14,462 nucleotides of DNA from Nitrososphaeraceae archaeon (GTDB lineage Archaea; Thermoproteota; Nitrososphaeria; Nitrososphaerales; Nitrososphaeraceae), in the NCBI GenBank assembly GCA_025922735.1, contig JAICHI010000012.1:1-14462 (forward strand). Reading direction: 5' to 3'. The stretch's first letter is position 1; every line of letters starts with the position of its first letter. Both the position numbers and the translations under genes were made by a program. A model generated the notes under the pieces. The model made no database searches and was not told the DNA's origin. It was given only the letters and a program-made list of their open reading frames with translations. Shown piece after piece: positions 1 through 6,247 of the stretch.

Positions 1-368
1 ACGTACTCTTCTCCAATGTTGACCCTGATGTCCTGCTTCGTGACTCCAGGCATCTCAGCGGTAATTGTCAGTGTATTCTCTTTCTCATCTACCGTTGTGT
101 CAACCAGAGGTTCTCTAATACCACTTTGCTCCACCATTCCTCTTGACGATGGTTTAACGTTACCAAATTCCCTTACATGTGGCTTGCCATTTGGACCTAC
201 GGTTATCTGGTATCCGTAGTAGTAGGGGCCTTGGACGACCATGTCAGAGGGGCCGGTTTCTCGGATAGTTCTGAACATTCTGTTCAGCATTTCTTCTGCT
301 TCGGCAAATTCTCTGTCGATGTTCTCAAACATTCTTTTACCGAAACCGATATTCCGATCTCTTGACAT
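1..368 (-). CDS. hsp20: Hsp20/alpha-crystallin small heat-shock protein, N-terminal part (runs off window)
   Basis: Reading the minus strand from the ATG at 368 gives 122 uninterrupted codons to the window edge. The protein begins MSRDRNIGFGKRMFENIDRE, a polar helical N-terminus with repeated Met/Phe/Arg that suits the oligomerising arm of small heat-shock proteins. Around residues 37-85 there is a Gly/Pro/Tyr-rich linker (QGPYYYGYQITVGPNGKPHV). The start of an alpha-crystallin domain follows: PLVDTTVDEKENTLTITAEM, then PGVTKQDIRVNIGEEYV. The phrase EMPGV-K-DI is typical of archaeal Hsp20. These proteins hold unfolding proteins in a refoldable state in the cytoplasm, without ATP. The C-terminal half, including the usual I-x-I tail motif, lies outside the window. 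The gene is divergent from the ACT-like gene at 457. Family identification is confident; the complete length is unknown. Confidence 0.88.
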   Translation of the reverse strand, partial: MSRDRNIGFGKRMFENIDREFAEAEEMLNRMFRTIRETGPSDMVVQGPYYYGYQITVGPNGKPHVREFGNVKPSSRGMVEQSGIREPLVDTTVDEKENTLTITAEMPGVTKQDIRVNIGEEY

Positions 369-456
369 TTTGTTAATCACTGGCTTATGTAATAGGTATT
401 ACATTATATAATTTTTTCGGGATATAGTTATCTTTTTATTACTAAGCTGTCAGAGT
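369..456. promoter_or_regulatory. Divergent promoter region between hsp20 and the ACT-like gene
   Basis: This 88-base A+T-rich spacer separates two divergent starts. On the minus strand the element AAATTATATAAT (403-414) is a good archaeal TATA box, about 40 bases before the hsp20 ATG. The motif GTGAT (minus, 374-378), just upstream of that ATG, could pair with the 16S rRNA 3' end. On the plus strand, TATA-like stretches at about 421-440 could serve the gene at 457, but none is convincing. Binding sites for a heat-shock regulator were not recognised. Confidence 0.5.
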
Positions 457-1158
457 ATGATGCATTCGGACATGTATGCAGACGTGATAACTGTTCCAGA
501 GGCTATACGGAAAGTTCTCGCAAATGACCATGTTTATATGCAAGCGTTGGTTCTAGGCATCACAAACTACACAGCGCTAGCGGAAAGAATCAAACCTGAC
601 ATTGAAAGAATAGTTGGTACCAAAGTAAACTTGAATACAATTGTGGTTGCTATCAAAAGAATTGCAGACATGCTGGAAAAGAAGAACCTGAAGCAGCAGA
701 ATAGCGATACGCATTTGACCTCAGCAAAAGCAAAGATGTCATTAACAGGGAGTATTATAGACATCGACTTTCAAAAAGAAAATAATGACAATGACAATGA
801 TGTCTTGGCCAGTTTTTTGGATGAATTCTTTGACCAAGACAGCAGATATAACCTGTTCCAAACTGATAGTCACTTTTCGCTGCTTACAGAAGATGCAGAT
901 GAGATCAGGAGAATGGTTGCTGGTGCTATACAAAGATTTGATGGCAAGATAAGAGAAGGTCTTTCCAAGATAACTGTATCCTTGACCCCCGATGATCAAA
1001 GTCCATATCACATATTCTCACTTGTTTCAAATATAACGTATAATAATCAAATACCAATTCATAGTGCTTTCTTTACTACAAATGAAGTAGTATTGATATT
1101 GGGAGATAAAGATGCAGCCAAGGCATATGAATTGATCAGAATGAAAATAGGACAATAA
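457..1158 (+). CDS. Archaeal regulator-like protein with C-terminal ACT-like domain
   Basis: A 233-residue soluble protein. Residues 12-78 form a helical segment with the phrase GITNYTALAERIKPDIE, followed by NLNTIVVAIKRIADML. It looks like a small helix-turn-helix-type or effector-linked domain seen in archaeal proteins of unknown role. Residues 104-117 are an Asp/Asn-rich linker. Residues 140-233 alternate strands and helices and end in SNITYNNQIPIHSAFFTTNE, then VVLILGDKDAAKAYELIR. This fits the ACT fold, which usually senses small molecules such as amino acids. I see no catalytic motif, so a sensing or regulatory role is inferred. ATG codons at 457, 460 and 472 are possible starts; the first is used here. 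It is divergent from hsp20, and the two could share a regulatory region. Confidence 0.72.
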   Translation: MMHSDMYADVITVPEAIRKVLANDHVYMQALVLGITNYTALAERIKPDIERIVGTKVNLNTIVVAIKRIADMLEKKNLKQQNSDTHLTSAKAKMSLTGSIIDIDFQKENNDNDNDVLASFLDEFFDQDSRYNLFQTDSHFSLLTEDADEIRRMVAGAIQRFDGKIREGLSKITVSLTPDDQSPYHIFSLVSNITYNNQIPIHSAFFTTNEVVLILGDKDAAKAYELIRMKIGQ

Positions 1159-1210
1159 TTTTCAGATGGTTATACTGTTCAGCTGGGGCAAATAAGCAAG
1201 GAAATGCTTA

Positions 1211-1224
1211 ACAGGATTTTTTAG
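1211..1224 (+). terminator. Possible T-run terminator after the ACT-like gene
   Basis: About 55 bases after the stop of the gene at 457-1158 lies a run of six T (1217-1222), immediately before the 3' end of the opposing tRNA gene. Archaeal transcription commonly ends at such U-rich tracts. No strong hairpin precedes it, so this is a weak call based on position and composition. Confidence 0.3.
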
Positions 1225-1299
1225 CGGGCCCAGAGGGACTCGAACCCTCGACCAACTGCTCCGCAGGCAGCCATTCTATCCAAGCTGAACTATGGGCCC
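1225..1299 (-). tRNA. tRNA-Arg (anticodon GCG)
   Basis: The minus strand folds into a complete 75-nt cloverleaf. The acceptor stem pairs GGGCCCA with TGGGCCC. The D stem is GTTC/GAAT with a ten-base loop containing GG. The anticodon stem is GCTGC/GCAGT around the loop CTGCGGA, giving anticodon GCG at 1262-1264. The variable loop has five bases, and the T stem is GAGGG/CCCTC around TTCGAGT. The discriminator base is G. GCG reads the arginine codons CGC and CGU. No CCA is encoded, so it must be added after transcription, and no intron interrupts the gene. The 5' flank on the minus strand is purine-rich (1301-1320) without a good TATA box at the usual distance; a TATA-like element lies further away at about 1377-1385. 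Confidence 0.95.
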
Positions 1300-1447
1300 A
1301 GCATCTCTTTCTCTCTTTCTAACAACTACGTTGCCGACTACGACTACGACAGCTGTAACAGCAATGTTTCCTACTTCTATATACCTCAATTAAAACCTAG
1401 GTGCAGATACAGTGAGACGTTCAGAAACAGAGACACATATTCACAAG

Positions 1448-1924
1448 CTAGCCAGCTTCTTTGATAGCAGCATCAGCATTGACGCTCTGTTCAAGCGATC
1501 CTGAGATCGTTTCTGAGGATTTTTCGTATTCACTCTGATCGGCTGTGGCAAGGTAGTTGCGAAAGTGCTGATAGCTTTGCCGTTCTAACTCGATAGCGCT
1601 GACAAGATAGTCATGCGCTGATTTGTACTTTTCAGGAGTGTTCAAAGCCTTTGCCCTTTCTATCAGATCGTCATATCTGGGCAGGTACTGGTCAATAACT
1701 TGGATCATTGTATTGTTGTCCCTTGACAACCACTTGTCCTCTTCTGCCGTATACTGTTGTGTTAATGCATTTGTATCAATCACTATTTTTTCAAATGCTC
1801 GTTTGAAGTCATTATTCCGTGAAGCCTCTACTTGGAGAAATACCATAAAGGCAATTAGTACACCAATAACCGCAATACCTCCAAAGGTAACTAACCATGT
1901 CGTGTGCTTTCTGCTTCTTGGCAA
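1448..1924 (-). CDS. Membrane-anchored helical protein of unknown function
   Basis: A 158-residue protein started by TTG at 1924. The N-terminus is basic (residues 1-8: Arg, Arg, Lys, His). A single hydrophobic segment follows at about residues 9-31 (WLVTFGGIAVIGVLIAFMVF), so the protein is probably an uncleaved signal anchor with the rest outside the membrane. Residues 35-158 are almost entirely amphipathic helix, rich in Glu, Lys, Gln, Tyr and Ala. They resemble the four-helix-bundle sensory or scaffold ectodomains of many archaeal surface proteins, though no specific family is recognised. The start is supported by a purine-rich stretch with GGGAG upstream (about 1938-1942 region, minus strand). 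There are no catalytic motifs and no cysteines. It is a lone gene between the tRNA and the small Cys/His protein gene. Confidence 0.7.
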   Translation of the reverse strand: MPRSRKHTTWLVTFGGIAVIGVLIAFMVFLQVEASRNNDFKRAFEKIVIDTNALTQQYTAEEDKWLSRDNNTMIQVIDQYLPRYDDLIERAKALNTPEKYKSAHDYLVSAIELERQSYQHFRNYLATADQSEYEKSSETISGSLEQSVNADAAIKEAG

Positions 1925-2033
1925 TATCTTTCTCTTTCTCCCTCTATCTCTCTTTGACTGTCTTGCAAGAATACAATGACAAATAACAAAATAAATACGC
2001 TATGCTGTATGAAAGATTTTCTTCTTCTTGTTA

Positions 2034-2225
2034 TTATCGCATCTCCAAGAGCGCAATTCTGTCTGTCTTGCCGCTTTTTTTCGGTGTGGCAACCATTTTG
2101 GCAAAGTCTCTGTCTGTGCCATCCCAGTCGAAATAATCAAGAGTGTGACGGCCGCAAAATGCAAGCGTAGTCCCTTCTTCATCCCACTGCACGGTACAGC
2201 CGCATGGTAGATGTCGGTCAGCCAT
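2034..2225 (-). CDS. Small Cys/His (putative zinc-binding) protein
   Basis: A 63-residue protein from the ATG at 2225. It contains Cys8, Cys10, Cys24 and His27 in the arrangement PCGC...FCGRH, which could bind one zinc ion. The N-terminal half is otherwise acidic and aromatic (VQWDEEGTT, DYFDWDGTD) and the C-terminal third is basic. A well-placed TATA box 26 bases upstream supports this frame over a longer overlapping frame at 2000-2326 on the same strand, which lacks protein-like composition. The product is probably a cytoplasmic zinc-binding protein of a lineage-restricted family. The function is unknown and I do not recognise a named domain. Confidence 0.65.
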   Translation of the reverse strand: MADRHLPCGCTVQWDEEGTTLAFCGRHTLDYFDWDGTDRDFAKMVATPKKSGKTDRIALLEMR

Positions 2226-2245
2226 TCGTATGCTAGTGTATTATC

Positions 2246-2257
2246 TAATTTAAAAGT
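2246..2257 (-). promoter_or_regulatory. TATA box of the small Cys/His protein gene
   Basis: The minus strand reads CTTTTAAATT centred near 2251, which is 26 bases before the A of the ATG at 2225. In archaea, transcription starts about 25-27 bases after the TATA centre, so the messenger would begin at or next to the start codon (leaderless). Confidence 0.6.
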
Positions 2258-2398
2258 TATCGATAGGCCTTCTAGTACTACTACTGAAATCGCAATCTTC
2301 TTGATGGGAAGGGTTGACCATTGCATTTACAAAGTCAAAGAAAAAACCGACCAATCGCGCAAATGGGAAAAAGAGTCAGTGAGGCAAATAATTCGCAT

Positions 2399-2422
2399 AA
2401 GAAGAAGAAGAAGAAGAAGAAG
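2399..2422 (+). repeat. (AAG)8 trinucleotide microsatellite
   Basis: Eight perfect AAG units lie in the 270-base spacer between the divergent Cys/His gene and scpA, about 75 bases before the scpA ATG. One frame gives poly-Arg on the plus strand and the complement gives poly-Leu. Neither frame looks like a real protein, so the tract is probably non-coding. Such tracts change length by replication slippage. Here it lies in the scpA upstream region. Confidence 0.85.
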
Positions 2423-2495
2423 TAGAACAAATACAAAATAGAAGGCAAAAGCTTGACGTGTCGCCAAGTAAGAACCTGAGAGTGATAGAGAAGTA

Positions 2496-3332
2496 ATGAT
2501 TAAGCTTGACAACAAAGCTACTTTACAAAAAAGTATTAAATGGGACGCAGCCAATCGAGATAAAGAGAGATTGGCAGACACGGAACAGAAGGAAGGGGAC
2601 CAGCAGCAGGAGAAACTAGAGGAGGAAGTAGGTACAGCAGATACAAGAAGGCAAATTTCACAGCCTCCACTTAACTTGCTCTTCAATCCGTCACTCCTTA
2701 TCAGAAAAGATGTCTGGAACATAGACATTGCGCGGTTGCTGGAAATGTTCCTGCGATTGCTCAACGCTACAGGTAATAAAGATCTCCGCATTTGCGGATT
2801 AGCTGCAGTCTCTTCTTCCATGATCTATAGGCTAAAAGTGGAAAGCATTTTTGCACTTGAGAAAATAGCAATGCAGAAGAGAGGCCTTAACGAACCAACC
2901 AACGACCAACAGCTGCAGCTACCCATACCACAGCTAAACCCAATCGAACTACCATTCAGAATTGAACCAACATATCCAGTGTCGGTGGAAGACTTGCTTC
3001 AGATGCTAGAAAATATGATAATGGAGCTTGCAAACCCTCGCTCGAAAAGAAAGAAACAAGAACTCGAGCTTGAGCCGGTTGAGACTTTTGATTTTGATCA
3101 ATATCTTATCAAGTTCGAGAAGATAATCCAAGATTACGAAGACATGATCTATGACATTGTGGCTGCAGACGGTATACTTTTCTTCAAGACACTGGTTAAT
3201 AAGATGGAGCCAGTTGAAATGGCAAGATGCTTTATAGCCATGCTCTACCTTGCAATGAAGAGCAAGATCAAGGTTGATCACCACCCACAAGAAGATTCAG
3301 ACGACATTAAGATGACTCTCACTCAGCCTTAA
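2496..3332 (+). CDS. scpA: ScpA, kleisin subunit of the SMC-ScpAB condensin complex
   Basis: A 278-residue protein from the ATG at 2496; an in-frame stop 27 bases upstream leaves no earlier start. Residues 1-55 are a charged, low-complexity extension rich in Glu, Gln, Lys and Asp. The kleisin N-terminal part follows (about 58-125): NPSLLIRKDVWNIDIARLLE, then the helix with GNKDLRICGLAAVSSS and MIYRLKVESIF. These are typical of archaeal ScpA and form the helical domain expected to touch the SMC neck. Residues 126-205 are a Pro/Gln/Leu-rich linker. Residues 206-268 form the C-terminal winged-helix domain expected to bind the SMC head. The protein closes the SMC ring that compacts and segregates the nucleoid. 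scpB follows 104 bases downstream, as in many prokaryotes. The N-terminal extension is longer than usual. Confidence 0.88.
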   Translation: MIKLDNKATLQKSIKWDAANRDKERLADTEQKEGDQQQEKLEEEVGTADTRRQISQPPLNLLFNPSLLIRKDVWNIDIARLLEMFLRLLNATGNKDLRICGLAAVSSSMIYRLKVESIFALEKIAMQKRGLNEPTNDQQLQLPIPQLNPIELPFRIEPTYPVSVEDLLQMLENMIMELANPRSKRKKQELELEPVETFDFDQYLIKFEKIIQDYEDMIYDIVAADGILFFKTLVNKMEPVEMARCFIAMLYLAMKSKIKVDHHPQEDSDDIKMTLTQP

Positions 3333-3436
3333 CAAACGACAAAAAATAGTAACATCAATAATAATAACAACAATAGCAGATCAATAAAGTAATAAATCAA
3401 TTCTTTAGATTATAGAGACATAGAGACGCACACACC

Positions 3437-4114
3437 TTGCGCGAACCTCGCCTTCCAGAAGATGAAATTGCCGCTAGAATAGAAGCTGCTTTATACTCTG
3501 CCGGTAGGCCTCTATCCCTTGATGAACTCATAAGAGCATCGGGTACCAACTCCAAGGAAAAGACGCATCGAGTGGTCAATGACCTTGCAAAGAAAGCCAA
3601 CTCAACCTTTAGAGCAATCGAGATAGTTCAACTTGAAGACGGCAAGTTTGTATTGCAGCTAAGGCCACAATACACGCCGCTTGTACGCAAATTCGCGCAG
3701 CATCCTTTACTTCCATCGGGTGCACTAAAGACACTTTCTTACATTGCATATGAGCAGCCGGTGACTTCAAAGAGGCTAGTGCAGATAAGAGGCAGCCAAG
3801 TGTATTCTCACATAAAGGTTCTTGAGCAGCTTCAGTTCGTAGAGCATGAAAACCTTGGTCGGCTTAAAGTGTACCGAACGACTCCTAAGTTCCAGAACTA
3901 CTTTGGCATAACAGACATCAATGCCGTAAAAAGTAAGCTAGTGACTGCCTCCACCACCACCGGCAGCAGCACAACAACAAGAACAAAAGCAAGCAAGCAG
4001 CCACAGCCACAGCAGCAGCACTCAACCACAAAACATATCCCGTCATCCTCTGCTGCAGCCGACGGGAGCGCCGCAGGGGACTCAAGCCAGCCTAAGCTAC
4101 CAGAAAAGACTTAA
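3437..4114 (+). CDS. scpB: ScpB, winged-helix subunit of the SMC-ScpAB complex
   Basis: A 225-residue protein from a TTG at 3437. An in-frame TAG at 3413-3415 rules out a longer product, and a TATA-like TTTAGATTATAG about 29 bases upstream suggests a near-leaderless message. Residues 8-78 are the first winged helix: RIEAALYSAGRPLSLDELIR, then LAKKANSTFRAIEIVQLEDG. Residues 85-160 are the second: ALKTLSYIAYEQPVTSKRLV, then the SQVYSHIKVLEQ recognition region. ScpB dimers bind the linker of ScpA and control the SMC ATPase ring. Residues 170-225 form an unusual tail rich in Thr, Ser, Gln, Pro and Ala, including TTT, QPQPQQQ and SSSAAAD. It looks disordered and is not part of the conserved ScpB core. 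Confidence 0.92.
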   Translation: MREPRLPEDEIAARIEAALYSAGRPLSLDELIRASGTNSKEKTHRVVNDLAKKANSTFRAIEIVQLEDGKFVLQLRPQYTPLVRKFAQHPLLPSGALKTLSYIAYEQPVTSKRLVQIRGSQVYSHIKVLEQLQFVEHENLGRLKVYRTTPKFQNYFGITDINAVKSKLVTASTTTGSSTTTRTKASKQPQPQQQHSTTKHIPSSSAAADGSAAGDSSQPKLPEKT

Positions 4115-4149
4115 TTAGAGCAGAGAAAAATTACCTACTGCACACTGCT

Positions 4150-4548
4150 ATGCGAAAATCAATAGAGAATCTCGCGGGACGCAAGCTAACTGGTGGACGC
4201 AAGGTTGCCATGAGAGGAAGACGTAAGTATGAGATTGACAGATATCCAAATGAAGCAGTCGTCGGCCCCACACGGATCGTTACCCGAAGGACGAGGGGCA
4301 ACAACAACAACAAAGTGGCTTTCAAGACTGCCGAGTTTGCCAACGTAGTTGATCACGATAACAAGAATGTAACCAAATCCAAGATCTTGAGGGTCACTAA
4401 GAATCCAGCAAACAGAGACTATGAAAGAAGAGGCGTAATCAGCAGGGGCGCCATTATTGAGATCGAAAACGGGTCAGCAAGGGTTGTGTCAAGGCCGGGG
4501 CAAGACGGAGTGGTTAACGCCATCCTGCTCAAGGCAACAACAACATAA
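4150..4548 (+). CDS. rps8e: 30S ribosomal protein S8e
   Basis: A 132-residue basic protein from the ATG at 4150. Residues 1-33 carry the family signature (RKLTGGRKVAMRGRRKYEID), which contacts 16S rRNA. Strands follow, with VVGPTRIVTRRTRG. The C-terminal hallmark is NPANRDYERRGVISRGAIIE, then SRPGQDGVVNAILLK. S8e is found in archaea and eukaryotes but not bacteria, which helps place the organism. It is a structural component of the small ribosomal subunit. The gene begins 35 bases after scpB. A TTAATTAG element overlapping the scpB stop could be its TATA box, so it may be transcribed both with scpB and from its own promoter. Confidence 0.96.
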   Translation: MRKSIENLAGRKLTGGRKVAMRGRRKYEIDRYPNEAVVGPTRIVTRRTRGNNNNKVAFKTAEFANVVDHDNKNVTKSKILRVTKNPANRDYERRGVISRGAIIEIENGSARVVSRPGQDGVVNAILLKATTT

Positions 4549-4614
4549 GCAACTACAAAGCCTTAGTAACGTCATATAGTAACCGTTAAGAGCAAACAAG
4601 GGTTTCTTTTCTTT

Positions 4615-5097
4615 GTGGACTTATCATGGGATGGTCCAGATCCAAAAGAAAGAACTGTCTGCCCATATCCGGTGGACTTTTATTGCAAGCCTTCCCCTGC
4701 AGAGTCGCTAAACTCGCTTCATTCCGGACGTCTCTTCCTTGAGCTCGATCTGGGCGCAAATGTAAGGCCAGTTGCCTGTCGTCTCATTAACAACGCCAAG
4801 TCGGAAAACCTTGACAAGTTGGAGCACAGAGCCAGCAAGATAAAGCGGCAGACATCACTCTCCACCACATTCGTGCACGACAGTCAATATCCTAACAGAT
4901 GGGTAGGCGAGCGGAGCATCCCGGCCAGCTGGCTAGAAGGCGGTACAAGAACTCATGAGAGGACAGGTGCGGCTAGCCCCAAGAGTGGTCTTAGTTTCTA
5001 TAGCCTTGAGATAACATACACACTTGACAATAGCAACAGTTGCACCGCGCGTTTTTCCTCTGAGGACGCATTTCACTGGCAAGCAAGGGCCAAATGA
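4615..5097 (+). CDS. Hypothetical protein between rps8e and srp19
   Basis: A 160-residue protein from GTG at 4615. I do not recognise the family. It is soluble, with no membrane segment or signal peptide. There are four cysteines (16, 24, 55, 143) in no clear zinc pattern. A mixed alpha/beta region at residues 39-80 (RLFLELDLGANVRPVACRLI, then a charged helix) is followed by an aromatic, Pro/Gly-rich middle. A probable beta hairpin lies at 127-148 (LSFYSLEITYTL...SCTARFSS). The reading frame is open over its whole length on the coding strand of its neighbours, and 4572-4580 holds a TATA-like CATATAGT about 39 bases upstream. Being embedded in a translation and targeting gene run is suggestive but does not define a role. 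The start codon is uncertain. Confidence 0.55.
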   Translation: MDLSWDGPDPKERTVCPYPVDFYCKPSPAESLNSLHSGRLFLELDLGANVRPVACRLINNAKSENLDKLEHRASKIKRQTSLSTTFVHDSQYPNRWVGERSIPASWLEGGTRTHERTGAASPKSGLSFYSLEITYTLDNSNSCTARFSSEDAFHWQARAK

Positions 5098-5178
5098 ACT
5101 CTGTAGCGTGCGCGCATATCACGCAAGCAATATATGTTTTTTATAATTGCATAAAACATAGAGGATCGAGAAAATCTC

Positions 5179-5496
5179 TTGAAAGACTACGAACATGTTG
5201 TGCTTTGGCTTGACTACTTTAACAAGAACCTTAAGAGACGGCAAGGCAGGAAGGTGAAGCGTGATCAGGCAGTCTTTGATCCTACTGTCCAGGAATTAGT
5301 CGAGGCTACCAGAGCGGCAGGCTTCCATTTATCGGAGCAAGAGATAAACAGCGATGCAAGGTTCCCTCGCAGATCATTTGTCAAGTCTGGCTATGTGATG
5401 GTGGCAAAAAAGGAAGGTATCAAAAAGTCTCAGACAATTGACGCGGTAGCCAACAAATTGCTGCGAAGGAGCTTGCAAAAATCCAGCAAGAAATAG
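5179..5496 (+). CDS. srp19: Signal recognition particle protein SRP19
   Basis: A 105-residue basic protein from a TTG at 5179. The core motif is present: YEHVVLWLDYFNKNLKRRQG, with the RQGRKV loop, then an ARFPRR stretch (60-65) and GYVMVAKKEG. These are the RNA-contacting elements of SRP19, which binds helices 6 and 8 of 7S RNA so that SRP54 can join. SRP19 acts in the cytoplasm in co-translational targeting of membrane and secreted proteins, and occurs only in archaea and eukaryotes. The length is normal for the family. A strong TATA-like TTTTTTATAAT (about 5135-5145) and a GAGG at 5161-5164 precede the start. The SRP RNA gene itself was not seen in this window. Confidence 0.93.
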   Translation: MKDYEHVVLWLDYFNKNLKRRQGRKVKRDQAVFDPTVQELVEATRAAGFHLSEQEINSDARFPRRSFVKSGYVMVAKKEGIKKSQTIDAVANKLLRRSLQKSSKK

Positions 5497-5516
5497 ACAA
5501 TAAGGTATAGTAAAAA

Positions 5517-5566
5517 GGGGGGGAGGGGTGTTTGTCTCTCTCTATGTATGTGTACTTGTTTTTTCC
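5517..5566 (+). other. G-tract followed by pyrimidine/T-rich stretch after srp19
   Basis: After the srp19 stop, the plus strand has seven consecutive G, one A and four more G (5517-5528). A CT-rich stretch and a run of six T near 5560-5565 follow. Composition and position suit transcription termination or a G-rich structured 3' region. No stable hairpin with a defined loop was found by eye, so the function is uncertain. Confidence 0.3.
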
Positions 5567-5663
5567 TCAAACCTAGTGATACTGCAGAGAGGGGTTTTAT
5601 TGTTTATAGAAAATCACAATAATAATATCTGGCACACAAGCCTATGATATCAGTAATCAACTT

Positions 5664-5975
5664 ATGCCTATTATTCCTCAAACAGACGAAGTAGGAGAAA
5701 TCATACATCTTGCAAAAAGCGGTAGGTTAATAGTGAAACTAAGTGCTACGGGTGCTGAAAGAGTCAAGGCGGGCGAGTTCCTGATCGATGGATCGGGCAG
5801 AAGGGTCGGCAGGGTGGCTGAGTTGTTAGGTCCAGTGAAGTCGCCATATGCGTCTGTTATAACAATGACAGATAAGACAAGCAGGCTCGTAGGATCCAAA
5901 GTTTTTGGTGGCGGTTTTCCCAAAAAACAACGTGACCGGAGCAGGGGCTTTGGCCGCTCCCGTTCGAGATCGTAA
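5664..5975 (+). CDS. gar1: H/ACA ribonucleoprotein protein Gar1
   Basis: A 103-residue protein from the ATG at 5664. The Gar1 beta-barrel is recognisable: EVGEIIHLAKSGRLIVKLSA, then GEFLIDGSGRRVGRVAELLG and PVKSPYASVITMTD. The Gly-rich region around residue 82 (VFGGGF) is conserved in the family. Gar1 binds the Cbf5 pseudouridine synthase in H/ACA guide complexes and helps substrate rRNA turnover during pseudouridylation. The C-terminus (residues 84-103) is a basic Arg/Ser/Gly tail (RSRGFGRSRSRS), reminiscent of the RGG/RS tails of eukaryotic Gar1 and probably able to contact RNA. A TATA-like AATAATAT (about 5627-5636) lies near 32 bases upstream. Confidence 0.9.
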   Translation: MPIIPQTDEVGEIIHLAKSGRLIVKLSATGAERVKAGEFLIDGSGRRVGRVAELLGPVKSPYASVITMTDKTSRLVGSKVFGGGFPKKQRDRSRGFGRSRSRS

Positions 5976-6073
5976 AAAATAAGAGAAAAAGTGCATATAT
6001 GGAGTAGGGTACGTTGAAGGAACCCTGATACAAAAGGCTTTTTTAGATTCACATCTATAACCTCCTTCTGCAC

Positions 6074-6247
6074 TTGCAGTTTGAGTACGTAAACCCTATG
6101 GCGGGGCTTGCAATGTTAATCATTGGACTTTTCTTGATAGTATTTGGCTATTTTGAATATGGGATAACGCCTGTCGTAGTCGGTCTGGTCCTTGTTGCAT
6201 ACTATAGAAAATATCTGTGGCAGATTCTGGGAATCTCGCAGCTCTAG
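6074..6247 (+). CDS. Small two-helix membrane protein
   Basis: A 57-residue protein read from the TTG at 6074. It starts MQFEYVNPMAGLAMLIIGLF and has two hydrophobic segments at about residues 9-26 and 31-44. The first is AGLAMLIIGLFLIVFGYF and the second TPVVVGLVLVAYY. A short basic and aromatic tail follows (RKYLWQILGISQL). A CTTTTTTAGATT element centred near 6045 lies about 28 bases upstream of the TTG, suggesting a leaderless message. An internal ATG at 6098 would give 49 residues and lose the polar N-terminus. The stop is directly adjacent to the apgM stop on the other strand with no gap, as for a real convergent gene pair. The function is unknown; it is probably an integral membrane protein conserved among relatives. 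Confidence 0.68.
   Translation: MQFEYVNPMAGLAMLIIGLFLIVFGYFEYGITPVVVGLVLVAYYRKYLWQILGISQL

Noticed and set aside
16..365. Two plus-strand open frames at the left edge
   Set aside because: They are antisense shadows of the Hsp20 coding sequence, which matches its family in the minus frame.
2000..2326. Minus-strand 108-codon open frame overlapping the Cys/His gene
   Set aside because: Its ends are low-complexity (NNKKKK) and it has no motif. The overlapping 63-codon frame has paired Cys/His residues and a well-placed TATA box.
2211..2441. Plus-strand 76-codon frame ending in seven Arg
   Set aside because: The Arg run is the AAG microsatellite read in one frame. There is no conserved-looking segment and no clear promoter, and it overlaps the promoter and start of the Cys/His gene.
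2327..2821. Minus-strand 164-codon frame with a long Leu run
   Set aside because: It is the complement of scpA and the AAG repeat, and the Leu run comes from the microsatellite.
5497..5663. Possible structured small RNA between srp19 and gar1
   Set aside because: I looked for SRP RNA, H/ACA or C/D box features because of the neighbours, but found no ordered box motifs or convincing long helices.
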